From NCBI RefSeq assembly GCF_048544455.1, contig NC_133538.1, positions 37,015,469-37,079,468 of the forward strand: 64,000 bases of DNA, read 5' to 3'. The notes beneath the pieces are model-generated. The model saw nothing but the letters and a program-made list of their open reading frames with translations. It searched no databases and had not been told where the DNA came from. Position numbers and translations under genes: made by a program. Source of the stretch: Silene latifolia. Taxonomy: Eukaryota > Streptophyta > Magnoliopsida > Caryophyllales > Caryophyllaceae. Position 1 is the stretch's first letter. Each line of letters opens with the position of its first letter. Positions 22,806 through 34,430 of this stretch are shown one piece after another.

Positions 22806-23517
22806 TGTTTAGGTATTTTTACCCAAATCGATTAATTAGGGTCAATGTAGTCTATATTCGTTGGTTGAATGTATGTTTGTTCGTACGTCGTTTAGTAAAT
22901 AGGAAAATAAAGTGCGTAATGTAAATTGACACGTAAGATTTTGGTGACGCGGAAAACCCAATGTGGGAACAACCGCAGGAGGGACGGTACCCTGCCAAGT
23001 ATTGAACTATACGAATTGGAGGATGATTACAATAGCGACGTTTATACTAATCTTGCTGACGCTAGGTGTCAGGCCTGCGAGATCTTAGATGGGTATATAT
23101 TTGTGAGTGATATGCCGTGGTGTTGATGTGAATGCGCAAGTGCGGTTGTCTTGAGTATACTCTCGAATGAATGTATGGATGAGTGAATGCCCTTCTTGAT
23201 TTGCTCCCCTTGGCTATTTATAGGGTAAGAACCCTAGATATATCCTACCTCGAATATGGAAAGGGAATATTATTTCCATAAGGACTTCTTTCCAAACCCG
23301 GACTCCCTTGCCAATTTTCCCCGATCTCCCTATGTTCTCCCTAACTTCTCCCACACTTCTTTCCTTAACACGGGCACCTTCTATTATGGGCTCTTGATCC
23401 TTCTTAAGCCCGTTTCCCCTTTTCCTGACCGCGGGCTCCCTTCCCCCTTATCACTTCTTTCGTAATCTTTATTTTATCAAATGGGCCTTCTTTATTGTGC
23501 TATTTTTAGCCCAAACA
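22806..23517 (-). repeat. Element C 3' LTR
   Basis: 712 bp, with inverted ends TGTTT and AAACA, nearly identical to 32719-33443. On the minus strand a TATA box TATAAATA lies at 23222-23215. An 11-bp CTTCTCCCTAA unit near 23335-23355 has fewer copies here than in the other LTR. Confidence 0.92.
23215..23222 (-). promoter_or_regulatory. TATA box in element C 3' LTR
   Basis: Minus-strand TATAAATA in the context CCCTATAAATAGCC. The same site is at 33128-33135 in the 5' LTR, which is the one that would drive the element. Confidence 0.6.
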
Positions 23518-23535
23518 GTTTGCCCCAAATTTCTT
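23518..23535 (-). promoter_or_regulatory. Element C polypurine tract
   Basis: On the minus strand AAATTTGGGGCAAAC lies directly against the 3' LTR, as expected for plus-strand priming. Confidence 0.7.
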
Positions 23536-23866
23536 GTGAAGTACGCTTTCAGGTATCGAGCAAGGAATTTCACGTAACCAAATACTAAACCCTACGCCGT
23601 CTTTTTACTCCTTCCCATGCAATCCATTTCCAGCCGCCCTACTCCTCTTTCTCCGCACCCAACTACCTCTCTCCTCTTTATAACCCCAACGTCCCTCTTC
23701 CACTCTCATTAATCACTTCAAATCATTTCAAAAAACTCTTCTCTCTTAAACCCTCAATCTTCCTTCTCCTGTATTCCTTGCCGGCTTCACTGTTTTCCTT
23801 CCCCGTCTCCATCACCAGGTAATCCATCTTCTCTTCTTCTTTTAATCTTCATTTTCTCTCTCCACC

Positions 23867-25145
23867 ATGGGTAAAACTCGACAATCCTCGTCAACCCCTA
23901 CACACTCCGACCGTAATCTTTACCCCACCTTCCCTTCTCGGGGACTTTTTAAACATCCACACGATTGTGATTCCGCCCTAACTCCGGCCGACATTCCTAT
24001 GATCAAGAGTCTGCTTGGTCTTGGTGACGGGGTGCATATCGTCATCCCTGAACCGGGACAGAAAGCTGACGCCCTCCGTCCGGGGTGGGTTTGTTTCTAC
24101 TTGTACCCGTTTAAATATGGCCTCCGTTTTCCTTTCCCTAAACTCGTCCAAGACTTCATTTTTACCAACAATTTCGCCATGGCACAAATTTTCGCTGCCA
24201 TATGGAGAGTTCTTCTCTATTCTCTCCGGCCGCGGTCGAGTGATCTTGCAAATCCGTCACTCGGGCGTCCGGCCCACATGTACATCATCGATCCTGGGCG
24301 GGGTCGCTTCTCATTCCGGGGCCATGGAGAGGCTCCCTTCAGACACGTGTCAAAATCCCGTGATGAGAAATGGTTTGCGGACTTCTTCTACATGAGGAAG
24401 GACTTCATCCGATCTCCTGCGATTATATTTTCGAGAAATGGGTTCGACTTGAGTAAGTAGCCTCCTGTCGCTCGATTTATTTTATCTTGCCGCTTACTAG
24501 CTTACTTCTTCGTCTTCGTGCGAGCCCTCGTGACCTTACCCGTATCGGCGCCAAGATCCCCGCTGCAAAAAGTCATTCAAAGCATTTCGAGTCCGAGAGA
24601 AAGTTCCCGCACTGCCTCCTGGTTTTTCACCGCTTCCTCCTCCAATCCTCCCCAATCAGCTCACAGTATGTCTTCCGGTAAGACTTCTGCAACTACTTTT
24701 ATTTGCATGCTGTTTCTGCTGACGTGTTAATCATCCTGTCGTCTGAGACTTATGTATGCTTGCAGGTTCAAAAGTTGATCCATTGGAACTCATCCTCCAA
24801 AGTGCTAAAAGAAAGAGACCTTCTGCCAGCCCTGATGTGGCCTCTGCCTCCAAGAGGAGTGCTCCGGCTGCCTCTTTTCATACTCATCCCACAGTTTCTA
24901 GTTCTGCTGCACGTGAGCCCCTGGAAGTTAACCCGTTATCTCGCCATCCGCCTACTCCTCCTGCCAGTCCTCGTGCTTCGTCTAGTGGGGGCATCATTGC
25001 TCATATCCCAGAAGGCTTTGGGAATGTGGACAAGGTGTCGTACTGGCCGTAGATTGATCAATTGCTCTTTCCTCCTGTTGAGGAAACGTTTTCGGAGTTC
25101 ACCCCAGAGGAGATGGCCGAAAATGACGTGCACAACACCTTCATG
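23867..25145 (+). pseudogene. Antisense extra gene of element C: putative gypsy-type transposon domain protein (PF04195-like)
   Basis: The gene reads + inside a minus-strand element, between integrase and the 3' LTR. Exon 1 (23867-24452) encodes YPFKYGLRFPFPKLVQDFIF and then AQIFAAIWRVLL, the pattern of the plant domain known as putative gypsy-type transposon (Transposase_28). Exon 1 ends at a GTAAGT donor. Further exons are likely at about 24490-24678 (donor GTAAGA) and 24766-25145 (acceptor TTGCAG, donor GTAAAT). Exon 3 encodes KRKRPSASPDVASASKRS, a probable nuclear localisation signal, and has a TAG near 25050. The pyrimidine-rich leader 23690-23866 looks like a 5' untranslated region. Molecular function is unknown for this family. 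Confidence 0.75.
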
Positions 25146-26995
25146 GTAAATATTCTTCGTCTTCTACCCGTCTCGTCCATCTGCTTCTTGCTTAAATTCC
25201 GCCTCTCAACTCTCTTGCGACTTGAATTATTTATGCCCCGCACTCTTGATCGGCACTCTACAACAGAAGATGATCAATATAGTGCGATCACCACCGTACT
25301 ACCGCCAGAACCAGGAGTCGAAGGAGATCGTGCATCCGGCATCGCTGCAGCGGGTTGATTGATACAAGGAGCGTGTGGTGGAGTCAAGACGAGCTTCTTG
25401 TCGCTAAGAAGAAGTTGAAGGAGGGGCCGATCACCGGGTCGAACCCGGGCGGTGTGCGACTTTTTCCGACTCTCCAGCGATGGGGAGAAGATCGGTGGTG
25501 ATCTCCCCGGCCACCAACGTTGTTGCCTATGCCACCCGGCGGGGAAAGATCGGCGGGATGCGTGCGCCCTTGAGGAGGCTCCCACCCGGCGAGCCATAGA
25601 GGAAGAGGAGAAGCAATCGGAGATGCTCTACCCTACCCAACCCGATCCGAGCGTGCGATGCCCGAAGTTGGTGAGGTGAATTCTCTGCGTTGGCGAGCAA
25701 AGCTCGGGGGTGGTGTTGGAATGTCCCAGGATGCTGCTGACGGAGCTCAGGGAGCTATGGCGGCTGAGGATGCTCAGGCTGAAGCAGTACCTGAAATGAG
25801 AGGTCAGCAGGCAGAGGAGATGCCAGAGGTGGAGGTCATTAATGTGACCGATAATTACGTTTTTGTGTTTTGATGAACTTTTTTTTTTGGCAGTCTGGCC
25901 CAGAGTTGGCAGACTTCGTAATTTTTAAAACTCTTCTTGCCTTTGCTCCGCCAGGGTGGCGGTTAAACTTAGGGCCGTATTTTTGGCCATATTTTGAAAT
26001 GCCCCTTGTCATAGTTTGGCAAGGTTTTAGCTTACATATCGTGTGTTCGTTGTTTCTCTTCCCTGTTTTTAGGAAGTTTGTGCCATGTCAGTCTGCTTGA
26101 CTGATTTAGGCGAGTCCTGTCACCCTGAAAAGGCTAACGTTCTGACTCAGCTAGCTGTTGTGTCAGCCTGATGGCTGATTTAGGCGTATGCTGCAATGTT
26201 AGGAGGAGTGGCCGTGTCAACCTAGGAAGCTAATTTAGACTAGCCTGGTCAGCCTGAAAAGGCTGATCCAGACAAGCTAGCTGCCGTGTCAGCCGGATGG
26301 CTGATTTAGGCGTATGCCGTAGTTTTTTCGACTACTTAACCTTGTTCATGACGCAAGGTGTGTTCATCTCGTTTAATGCCAACAGGGGCGTCATTGAGGC
26401 AAGTTTATCGTCATTCTATGACCAAATGGAGACGTTGCAGGATTCTAGTAGCGCAGATATCCCTACGTTCCATGTTCGTGTTTGCATGCATGCTGGGGCC
26501 CTGATTAATTGCGATTCGTGCGATCTACGTCTAGGAGGTGGTATCAGGGGTAGTTGGATAAGCGTATTCAGCTGTCAGCCAGGCTCCCTTTCGTATGTTC
26601 CACAGTCCGCCTGGTGAGGGTGCTCCTTGTGGAGAAAATAGGTTGGGCGTGTTGGAGTGTCGTGTGCCTTGTCACCCCGCTTTGGCAGTTGACAGTCCTG
26701 CTAGACATCCTTTCAAAGTACCATAGATACCAGAATTCAAAGTGATGTACTTAGAGAAGCCTGAAAATAAGAAAATCTATTAAAATGATGTGAAGTACCT
26801 GTCGCCATCTCATGGGGTACCAGAGCAATTGTGGTCCCAGGACGCTGCAAGACCACACCATCCAATAGCAGTTTAAAGTTTTAAAAATAACTAAAGATAC
26901 AAGAAATAAGAGTGAAACTGGCAGTATGCCTAGTACCGGATTTTTATTTTATCTTTAAAAATGATTTGGCTTCTCATAGTACATTATTCTGAAAG
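25146..26995. other. Element C variable 3' region
   Basis: Decayed remainder of the antisense gene (scrambled frames to about 25870), then non-coding sequence. Around 25640-25850 a Glu/Ala/Gln-rich frame could be its coiled-coil C-terminus. No other gene is recognised. Confidence 0.45.
26065..26325 (+). repeat. About 126-bp tandem duplication in element C
   Basis: TGTCAGCC..GATGGCTGATTTAGGC occurs at 26161 and again at 26287, and CCTGAAAAGGCT at about 26123 and 26252, a step near 126-129 bp. A diverged partial copy begins near 26070. Each unit holds a small CAGCC/GGCTG hairpin. This parallels the 3' tandem repeats of element A. Confidence 0.7.
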
Positions 26996-28300
26996 CTAGA
27001 GTCTACTTATTATTAAAAGTAATATCTCTTCAGGTGAAGTATGTTCCATGGGCGTTGTATGATTTGACCGTCCATAGTCATCAGTCTGTATGCACCATGA
27101 CCAACAACTCCTTATACCTGGTATGGTCCTTCCCATTTGTAGGCGAATTTGCCTGCTTTTTGATTTTTGGTGTTTCACATTCTTGTTGTAACTCCTGGCC
27201 ACTGACTGTTTGTAGGCAACCAGACGGATTTTTGCGCTTGCTCGCAGCTCGTCAATTGTGTCCAGGCTTCTGGTCATCTATGCATTGTTCAGTTCCCTCG
27301 TCATATTTTAATACCTATGAGTGGGAACTAGAACTTCTGATGGAATGACCGCTTCCGCGCCAAACACCAGGCTGAAGGGTGTCTGACCTGTTGCTATCTT
27401 TGGCGTCGTTCTGTCTGACCATAACACTAGTGGTAATTCATCTGCCCACTTTCCTCCTAACTCTTGTAACCTCCTTCTCAGATTGTCCATAATGATTTTA
27501 TTGTTGGATTCAGCTTGTCCATTGGACTTTGGAGTCCTAGGTGCTGAATTTTTTAAGGTGATATTCCACCTGGCACAGTATCCCTCGGTATCGTTGGAGA
27601 TGAATTGTGAGCCATTGTCACATATGATTTCTGATGGGATACCAAATCTGCAAACGATGTTTCGTTTTATGAACGAAATGACTTGTTTGTCTTTTACCTC
27701 CATGAATGCTTCTGCCTCTATCCACTTGGAGAAGTAATCTGTCATTGCTAGCATCCGGTTACATTTCCTGTGGCCCGTGGTAGGGGGCCTACTATGTCCA
27801 TGCCCCATGCCATGAATGGCCAGGGAGAGATAATAGGGTGCAGAGGCTCTGCTGGCTGGTGGATCATGGGCGCTGAGCGCTGGCAGGCATCACATTTTCG
27901 TGCATACTCTGCTGCATCTACTTTCATTAAAGGCCAATAATATCCCTGTCTGAGGGCTTTATTTGCAAGACTCCTGCCCCTTGCATGGTTTCCATATTCG
28001 CCACTTTGGAGAGCATGCAACACAGTCTGTGCTTCTTCCTTGTCCAGGCACCGTAGGTAGGGGCTTGCTAGCGATTTTCTGAATAATATATCATCAATAA
28101 GTATGAATCTGGAGGCCTTTATTCTAAAAGCTCTCACTTCCTTCTTATCATATGGTAGCTTGTTATGGCGCAGCCAGTCTAGGTAAGGTGTGCGCCAGTC
28201 GTCTGCTGGATCGGCTACCTGGTCGGGCGTCTGCCTGTTTGGCCGAGAGCTCTCACCTTCCTCTGTAACTGCTTGGATTTCCTTTTCGCTTTGTGGATCC
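26996..28300 (-). pseudogene. Element C integrase
   Basis: On the minus strand the HHCC zinc module ends in KCDACQRSA (about 27890). The core has GMDIVGP (first Asp, about 27808), IICDNGSQF (second Asp, about 27615) and NGQAESNNK (catalytic Glu, about 27505), so the three acidic residues survive. A frameshift near 27780 separates the first Asp from the rest. The C-terminal part, with a stretch from SLDTIDELRASAKIR, runs to about 26996 after a stop near 27300. Unlike element A, no catalytic block is missing. Confidence 0.85.
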
Positions 28301-29285
28301 TCCAGTTCACCCCTGTCTATTTCGTCTGCCTTCTGGATAGAAGGTTCCAGCATATGTGCTATTGGAATGCTGGATAGCTCTGTTGGTTTGAATGTTGCCC
28401 CCAGGGTTGCTAGGGCGTCTGCCTCCACGTTCTGATCTCTGGGGACCTGTTTAAGCTTGCAAGTTTCGAATTTTTGTTTTAATTCCTTTGCTACTTTTAG
28501 GTATGCAATCATCTTCGAATCTCTGGCTATAAACTCATCATTTACGTGGTTGACTATTAACAGAGAGTCGCTGGATATGAGCAGGTGTCTGACCTCTAAC
28601 TCCAGAGCTAGCTTCATTCCCAATATCAAGGCCTCATATTCTGTTTCATTCTTGGTTGCCTTGAATTCACATCTTACAGCTTGCGCTATCAGGTCTCCCT
28701 GTGGTGATCGCAGAATTAATCCTACACCTGCCCCTCTTTGGTTAGAGGCTCCGTCGATATGCATCCGCGGACTTCGTCCGCTTGCTTCCTTCTAAAGTGA
28801 GGATCTATGTATCGCGGTTCGGATGGGTGGATCAAGTCGACACGAAGTCGGCCGGTGCTTGTGATTTGATTGTTTGTTCTAGGGTCGTATTGGATGTCGT
28901 ATCCACCGAGGTGTACAGACCATTTAGACATTCTTCCTGACGATTCGAGGCTTCCTCATGATAGCTTTTAGCGGGTAGTTTGTCACAACATGTATGATGT
29001 GTGACTAAAAATAGGGACGCAGTTTGCGAGATGCTACTACCAATGCTAGTACTAATTTTTCAAGAGATGTGTACCTGGTCTCTGCCGGCAGCAGAGACTT
29101 GCTTACGTAGTATACTGGCTTCTGCTCCTTTTCTTGCTCTCTATCCAGGACAGCACTCACTGCTACTTCTGTGACAGCTAGGTATAGGAATAATGGTTCT
29201 CCTGGCTTTGGCTTTGACAGCAGTGGAGGGCTGCTGAGATAGTGCTTCAGGTCTCTGAAGGCTTGCTCGTGTTCAGCGGTCCATT
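28300..29285 (-). pseudogene. Element C RNase H domains (gypsy-type then archaeal-type)
   Basis: The first RNase H lies at about 29284-28780 in decayed frames, with YVSKSLLPAETRYT-like sequence. The second starts MHIDGASNQRGAGVGLILRS at 28764 and continues through ATKNETEYEALILG (about 28660) to DQNVEADALATLGA (about 28440). It is uninterrupted within a 338-codon frame (28764-27748). Frameshifts near 28930 and 28770 separate the parts. The dual arrangement places element C in the Tat lineage. Confidence 0.85.
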
Positions 29286-30075
29286 CAAACTTCTGGCTTT
29301 TCCTTAGTACGTCGTAAAATAGCTGCTACCTTTCCAGCTAGTCTTTGAACATCCTTAGGTTTCTCGGGTGATTCCAGCTGTAAGACAGCTTTGATCTGCT
29401 CGATGCTAGCTTCTATTCCTCTTTGAGTTACAATATAGCCTAAGAACTTTCCAGAAGATACCCCGAAGGTGCATTTAGATGGGTTTAATTTCATCTTGTA
29501 TTCCCTGAGGGTCTTTGAATGTTTCGCGGATGCCGCATATGATCTTTGGCCTTCTCTGATTTCACCACCATGTCATCAATATACACCTCCATTGTTCTTC
29601 CTATCTGTTCTTTGAACATTCTGTTAACCAGCCTTTGATATGTGGAGCCTGCGTTCTTTAGGCCGAACGGCATGACGTTGTAGCAATATATTCCTCTCTC
29701 GGACATAAATGCTGTCTTCTCTTGATCTGCAGGATCCATCTTGATCTGATTGTATCCACTCCATGCATCCAGAAATGTTAACATCTCGTGTCCAGTTGTT
29801 GCATCCACCATTGCATCAATATGAGGCAGCGGGAATGGATCTTTAGGACATGCTTTGTTGAGATCGGTGATCACCTTATTTCTTTCTGCTGCAAACTTTC
29901 TTCTTCTTTGTGGAATGGGTTTACACTTTGGGTCCACGCTAAGCTTATGTGTTATGATGGATGGATCTATGCCTATCATATCATCGTGTGACCATGCAAA
30001 GCAATCCATGTTATCTTGCAAGAACTTGACTAGCTGCTGTCGTAAGCTTCCTGTACATCCTGCTCCAATGAGCAC
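29285..30075 (-). pseudogene. pol: Element C reverse transcriptase with internal deletion
   Basis: Minus-strand reading: KFLQDNMDCFAWSHDDM at the start, then a jump from AAERNKVI directly to TDLNKACPKDPFPLPHIDAM at about 29865-29875. The family normally has some forty residues between these, covering early RT motifs. SGYNQIKMD and MPFGLKNAGSTYQRL follow, then the catalytic YIDDM (about 29580). A frameshift near 29490 leads into KLNPSKCTFGVSSGKFLGY. The deletion is in frame, and the junction falls in GGTGATCACC, a perfect palindrome. Confidence 0.87.
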
Positions 30076-30312
30076 GGTTCTTTCTGGGTGCAGCTTGTCC
30101 AGGTTGATGTGATCCAGCTCTTATGCTGGGGGTTCGATGTATTCGTCATGGATAGGCTGCTCCTGTAATTGCTATGCGGGAAGGCTGGCAGTGCACTTGA
30201 GTAACTTATTATAGCAGCCTCTAGCTTCCTTCTGATCTCCTCTTATCATTTCTACTCCCCATGGGGTGGGGAACTTTATGCACTGGTAGTATGTTGAAGG
30301 GACTGCTTTCAT

Positions 30313-30777
30313 CTAGTGCAACCATGGTCTTCTTAGTATGACGTTGTAAGTAGAGGGGCCATCTATAACCAGGTACCTGACTTGCTTGTTGACTCCTCCC
30401 ACATAGGTGGGGATGATTATCTCACCTAGCGAGCTGGCTGTTTCTCCGCTGAAGCCTACTAGCGGAATAGTCTTCTTTTGTAAATCCTTCTCGCTGAATC
30501 CCATGTTCTTTATGGTTTTCAGCATGATTAAGTTGACCGAGCTTCCTGTATCTACCAAGACCTTTCTAACTGTGCAATTGGCCATTGATAAGGTGATAAT
30601 AAGTGCGTCATGATGTTCTCGTTCATCGTATGCATCTCCTTCATCAAAGCTGTCTGCTGGCAGATCCCTGTGAGATATTCTACAAGAATTGGCTGGCCTG
30701 TCTCCTTTGATCTCGGTGGCATGTCTTTTGGCTGCTGAATATGTTAATCCGCTTAAGTCTGAGCCGCCTGTTATCAC
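30313..30777 (-). pseudogene. Element C aspartic protease
   Basis: A 154-codon frame holds the active-site motif VLVDTGSSVNLIM, with the usual D-T-G, and the later YNVILRRPWL, where the family normally has a Gly (ILGRP). The frame stops at 30313-30315 right after PWLH, before the RT. The Gly to Arg change is next to the catalytic flap region and may reduce activity. About 240 bp of linker separates it from the RT frame. Confidence 0.83.
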
Positions 30778-30834
30778 GTTTATAATTTTGGTGCATGTGG
30801 GTGGGTCTGTCGGCTTGGCAGAGCCTACCTTATC

Positions 30835-32661
30835 CTACTGCTTGCCCCCACGTGGTAATAGGTGGCTCAGCTTTCCTTGTTCGTACAGGCGCTTGATCTC
30901 TCTTCTTAATGTATAGCAATCCTCAGTGTTGTGCCCAATATCACGGTGAAATTCGCACTTCTTCTTGCTATCCTTTCTCCAAGCTTGCTCTCCTACTGGT
31001 GGGTTAGGCCACCTGACTCCATCTCCCATCTCTCTAAGCGCCTTCAAGATTCCTCCGATACCTGTAGTGAATCCATATTCTGCCAGGGTGGGGAGTAGCT
31101 GGTTTTCTCGATTCTGTTGACTCCCCTCCCATATGGTCTGTATCTCTCGTCCTTCTTGTTGGTGGTTTGCTTTCTTCCTGATTTCCCCACGGCTGAAGTA
31201 CTAGAAATACTCGGTGCGCTCTATAAGCTGGCTCTGGCTAGGATATCTTCCTCCAGTCTGATCGCGGCAACTGCCTTTTCCTGCACTACTTCGAAACTAT
31301 GGCAGGGATGCATAGTCATCTGCTTGTATAGGTCAGAGTCGTGGTGGAGGCCTCTTCTGAAGGCTTCTACTGCTGTTGAGACATCACACTCTCGTACTGC
31401 TACCTTCTCATTGTTAAATCTGGTATTGTATTCTCCAATGCTCTCTCCTGCCCCCTGGACGATTCTATACAGGTCTCCTGCGTGCTTCTGTGGCTTTCTG
31501 CTGCTTTCGAACTGTTGAGTAAATGTGTTCACCAAATCAGCAAATGTAGATATCGACTTGTTGGGTAGGCTTACAAACCATCGAAGTGCCGGTCCTGTTA
31601 GGGTGGACCCAAATCCTTTGCACATGCAGGCCTCCTTAACTTGTCCTATAGCTGTTACTGTCATCATTTTCTGCTTATACTGGCTGATATGATCAAAGGG
31701 GTCTGCTGTGTCGTCTAAGAGAGGCATATTTGGGTTTGTGAATCCCTTTGGCATGGCTGTGATGGATATGGTGTCCACGGATGGTGAGTCGGCATAACTG
31801 TCTAGAGCTGCTTTCTCGAGTGGGGGTGGTAGCCCTGGAACCCTGCTCAGCATCTCCTTTATTTCCAAGTACTGCTGATTAGTTATATTGGCTGAATTTG
31901 GTTTCCGCCTGTCAGCTGTCTGCATATTTCCTCCCGATCCGGGTTCTTGAAGATTCTGATAAGCTCCGGCAGCCAGGGGGGTTGTGGTAACGATTGTCCC
32001 CTACTGCCAGTTCACTTGCTGGTTTGACTCGGAACCTGCTACTGTGTCGATCGATTCTTTGCATGATCGCCGACGGGAGGCCACTTGTTTGTATCCCTAC
32101 GCAGCTAGCTGGCTGCCAGCTATCTGGTGTGAGTTATCCTAACCCTCGTGGGGTTATCCTTCCATCTGATGGTATCGTAGCCAAATCCAATCTTGTAATT
32201 ATTTCAGCTGGTATCTGCCTGCTGCCTGCTGCTCCTTGTGTCAGATCTACCAAGGGAGATCTTCCTTCACTTGTCATGTTCGCTGGAGTGTTGGACTGCT
32301 GCTTTAGGAGATCAATTTGTGCCCAGAGCTCTCTGTCTCTCCTTCTTACCTCAGCATCTGCTCTCCTTTGGTCTTCTCTCATGTTTTCCATAGCTTTCTG
32401 AAGATTTTCCACGCCGGCGAGCAGGATTTGCGTGGGACTGGGCGGCGGAGTGACGCCTGAGCTTGATGTTCCTTTGTATGATCTGATTTGAGTCGAGATA
32501 GCAGAGGTCCTGGGAGGTAGAGAGGCTTTTGTTGTCGGTATGATTCTTGAGGTATGTCCGGGAGCCTGCGTGGCCACTGTCGATGTTGGACTTTGGGTAG
32601 ACGGTGGTGGTGGCGATGGTTGCCTGCTCCCTGACATGGCTTCAGATACTTGCTTTTCCAT
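30835..32661 (-). pseudogene. gag: Element C gag
   Basis: The ATG at 32661 starts a Pro/Ser/Thr-rich N-terminus followed by a coiled-coil segment (NLQKAMENMREDQRRADAEV). A TAG at 32134-32136 breaks it. The capsid domain is in 31925-31221, with DDTADPFDHISQYKQKM, LTGPALRWFVSLPNKSIS and LVNTFTQQFESSRKPQK, typical of Tat capsid. The zinc-knuckle-like CEFHRDIGHNTEDCYTLRRE occurs near 30950. At least three frame breaks separate these pieces. The domain order and motifs make the identification firm. Confidence 0.87.
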
Positions 32662-32697
32662 TGTATATCTAGAATATCAACGATTGAAAACCACAAT

Positions 32698-32715
32698 GCC
32701 CCACGGTGGGCGCCA
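32698..32715 (-). promoter_or_regulatory. Element C primer-binding site
   Basis: On the minus strand TGGCGCCCACCGTGGGGC begins three bases after the 5' LTR end. It starts TGG, as tRNA-primed sites do. I did not identify the tRNA. Confidence 0.75.
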
Positions 32716-32718
32716 AAC

Positions 32719-33443
32719 TGTTTAGGTATTTTTACCCAAATCGATTAATTAGGGTCAATGTAGTCTATATTCGCTGGTTGAATGTATGTTTGTTCGTACG
32801 TCGTTGAGTAAATAGGAAAATAAAGTGCGTAATGTAAATTGACACGTAAGATTTTGGTGACGCGGAAAACCTAATGTGGGAACAACCGCGGGAGAGACGG
32901 TACCCTGCCAAGTATTGCACTATACAAATTGGAGGATGATTAAAATAGCGACGTTTATACTAATCTTGCTGACGCTAGGTGTCAGGCCTGCGAGATCTTA
33001 GATGGGTATATATTTGTGAGTGATATGCCGTGGTGTTGATGTGAATGCGCAAGTGCGGTTGTCTTGAGTATAATCTCGAATGAATGTATGGATGAGTGAA
33101 TGCTCTTCTTGATTTGCTCCCTTTGGCTATTTATAGGGTAAGAACCCTAGATATATCCTACCTCGAATATGGAAAGGGAATATTAATTCCATAAGGACTT
33201 CTTTCCAAACCCGGACTCCCTTGCCAATTCTCCCCGATCTCCCTATCTTCTCCCTAACTTCTCCCTAACTTCTCCCTGACACTTCTTTCCTTAACACAGG
33301 CACCTTTTATGACGGGCTCTTGATCCTTCTTAAGCCCGTTTCCCCTTTTCCTGACCGCGGGCTCCCTTCCCCCTTATCACTTCTTTCGTAATCTTTATTT
33401 TATCAAATGGGTCTTCTTTATTGTGCTATTTTTAGCCCAAACA
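32719..33443 (-). repeat. Element C 5' LTR
   Basis: 725 bp, nearly identical to 22806-23517 apart from scattered substitutions and an extra CTTCTCCCTAA unit. Minus-strand TATA box at 33128-33135. It is flanked by the CCCGC duplication. Confidence 0.92.
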
Positions 33444-33448
33444 CCCGC

Positions 33449-34425
33449 TAAACATCAAAACAAAACCTACGACCTCACACAAAATGAATGAAAGTTCCCC
33501 GACACAATGAGGCAACTGCTGTGTAATACTATCATTTAATTTACACCTAATCAATCAGAGCAAAGTTGTTATATTTACCTAGGGTTTGTATCAAATTCAC
33601 ATTAATCAACTTTAAAATAATGACATTCCTCCACGTATAAACTAGAAATTTAGCATACGAATTATATTATATTCAAAATACCGCCCTTTTACAATTTGTA
33701 CTATCTCATAGATGAAAATATTGTCTACAATATTCACGCTTCAATAATTGCGAATTAGAAAATGACGTAACAGATAATTAAAAGATAATAAAAATTAAAA
33801 CACCAACCTAATAAAAAACACAAAAAAAAAGAAAAATTAAAAATAATTACAAAATCACTTACAACCACAAGTATTTAACAATTCTACCTAAAGCATAATT
33901 GAAGTCATAGATAAGTTACCTCTCATCATACTGTTCACTCCCACAGTAAGGACCATTGCCTATACACCAAAAGTACTGCTAAAACTGATATATGTGTAAC
34001 TTCATAAATAATTCTCCTTAAAATAAGGCAAGCATCCTCAAATTGCAAGGAAAGCTAAGGGTTGAAATAATTGAGGATACTTGTATCATCACCATCTTCA
34101 AGGTACAACCTTCAGACCTGAATTCAGGTATCTAAACAGTTTTGCATTCTGTTGTTTTCTAATTACGTTCAGTTTCATGATGGAAGTGTACCAGATATGA
34201 GAAAACGTTAAAGAGATATTCCCATTTCAAATATGACACCTTCATTGTGTTTGTAACAAGTGGTTTTGTGGCTTATAAATGGAAGTTTATCAGGCGAAAG
34301 GACTGTGATTGTTTGACAAACTATTGATCATCAAACATTCGCTTGGAAATTACCGCAACTAATTGCGAGGGTGTATTGATGGGTGGGATTTTTAAAATAG
34401 AAATACGAAAAGAAAAAAAGCAGTT
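33449..34425. other. Helitron non-coding segment between elements C and D
   Basis: A very AT-rich 977-bp stretch with no coding frame or recognisable motif. It is Helitron interior by position: its left edge carries the element C target duplication and its right edge, CAAGG (34426-34430), that of element D. Confidence 0.5.
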
Positions 34426-34430
34426 CAAGG

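Larger units (their letters stand above)
22806..33443 (-). mobile_element. Element C: Tat-like Ty3/gypsy LTR retrotransposon
   Basis: LTRs at 22806-23517 and 32719-33443 both begin TGTTTAGGTATTTTTACCC and end AGCCCAAACA. The perfect target duplication is CCCGC (22801-22805 and 33444-33448). On the minus strand the order is PBS, gag, protease, RT, RNase H, second RNase H, integrase, then an extra gene in antisense (reading +), then the purine tract and 3' LTR. The second RNase H again points to the Tat lineage. Frameshifts and an RT deletion make it defective. It is inserted in the Helitron. Confidence 0.93.

Noticed and set aside
26297..26745. Plus ORFs of 106 and 63 codons in the element C 3' region
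   Set aside because: They overlap the tandem repeat and have no recognisable domain; not supported as genes.
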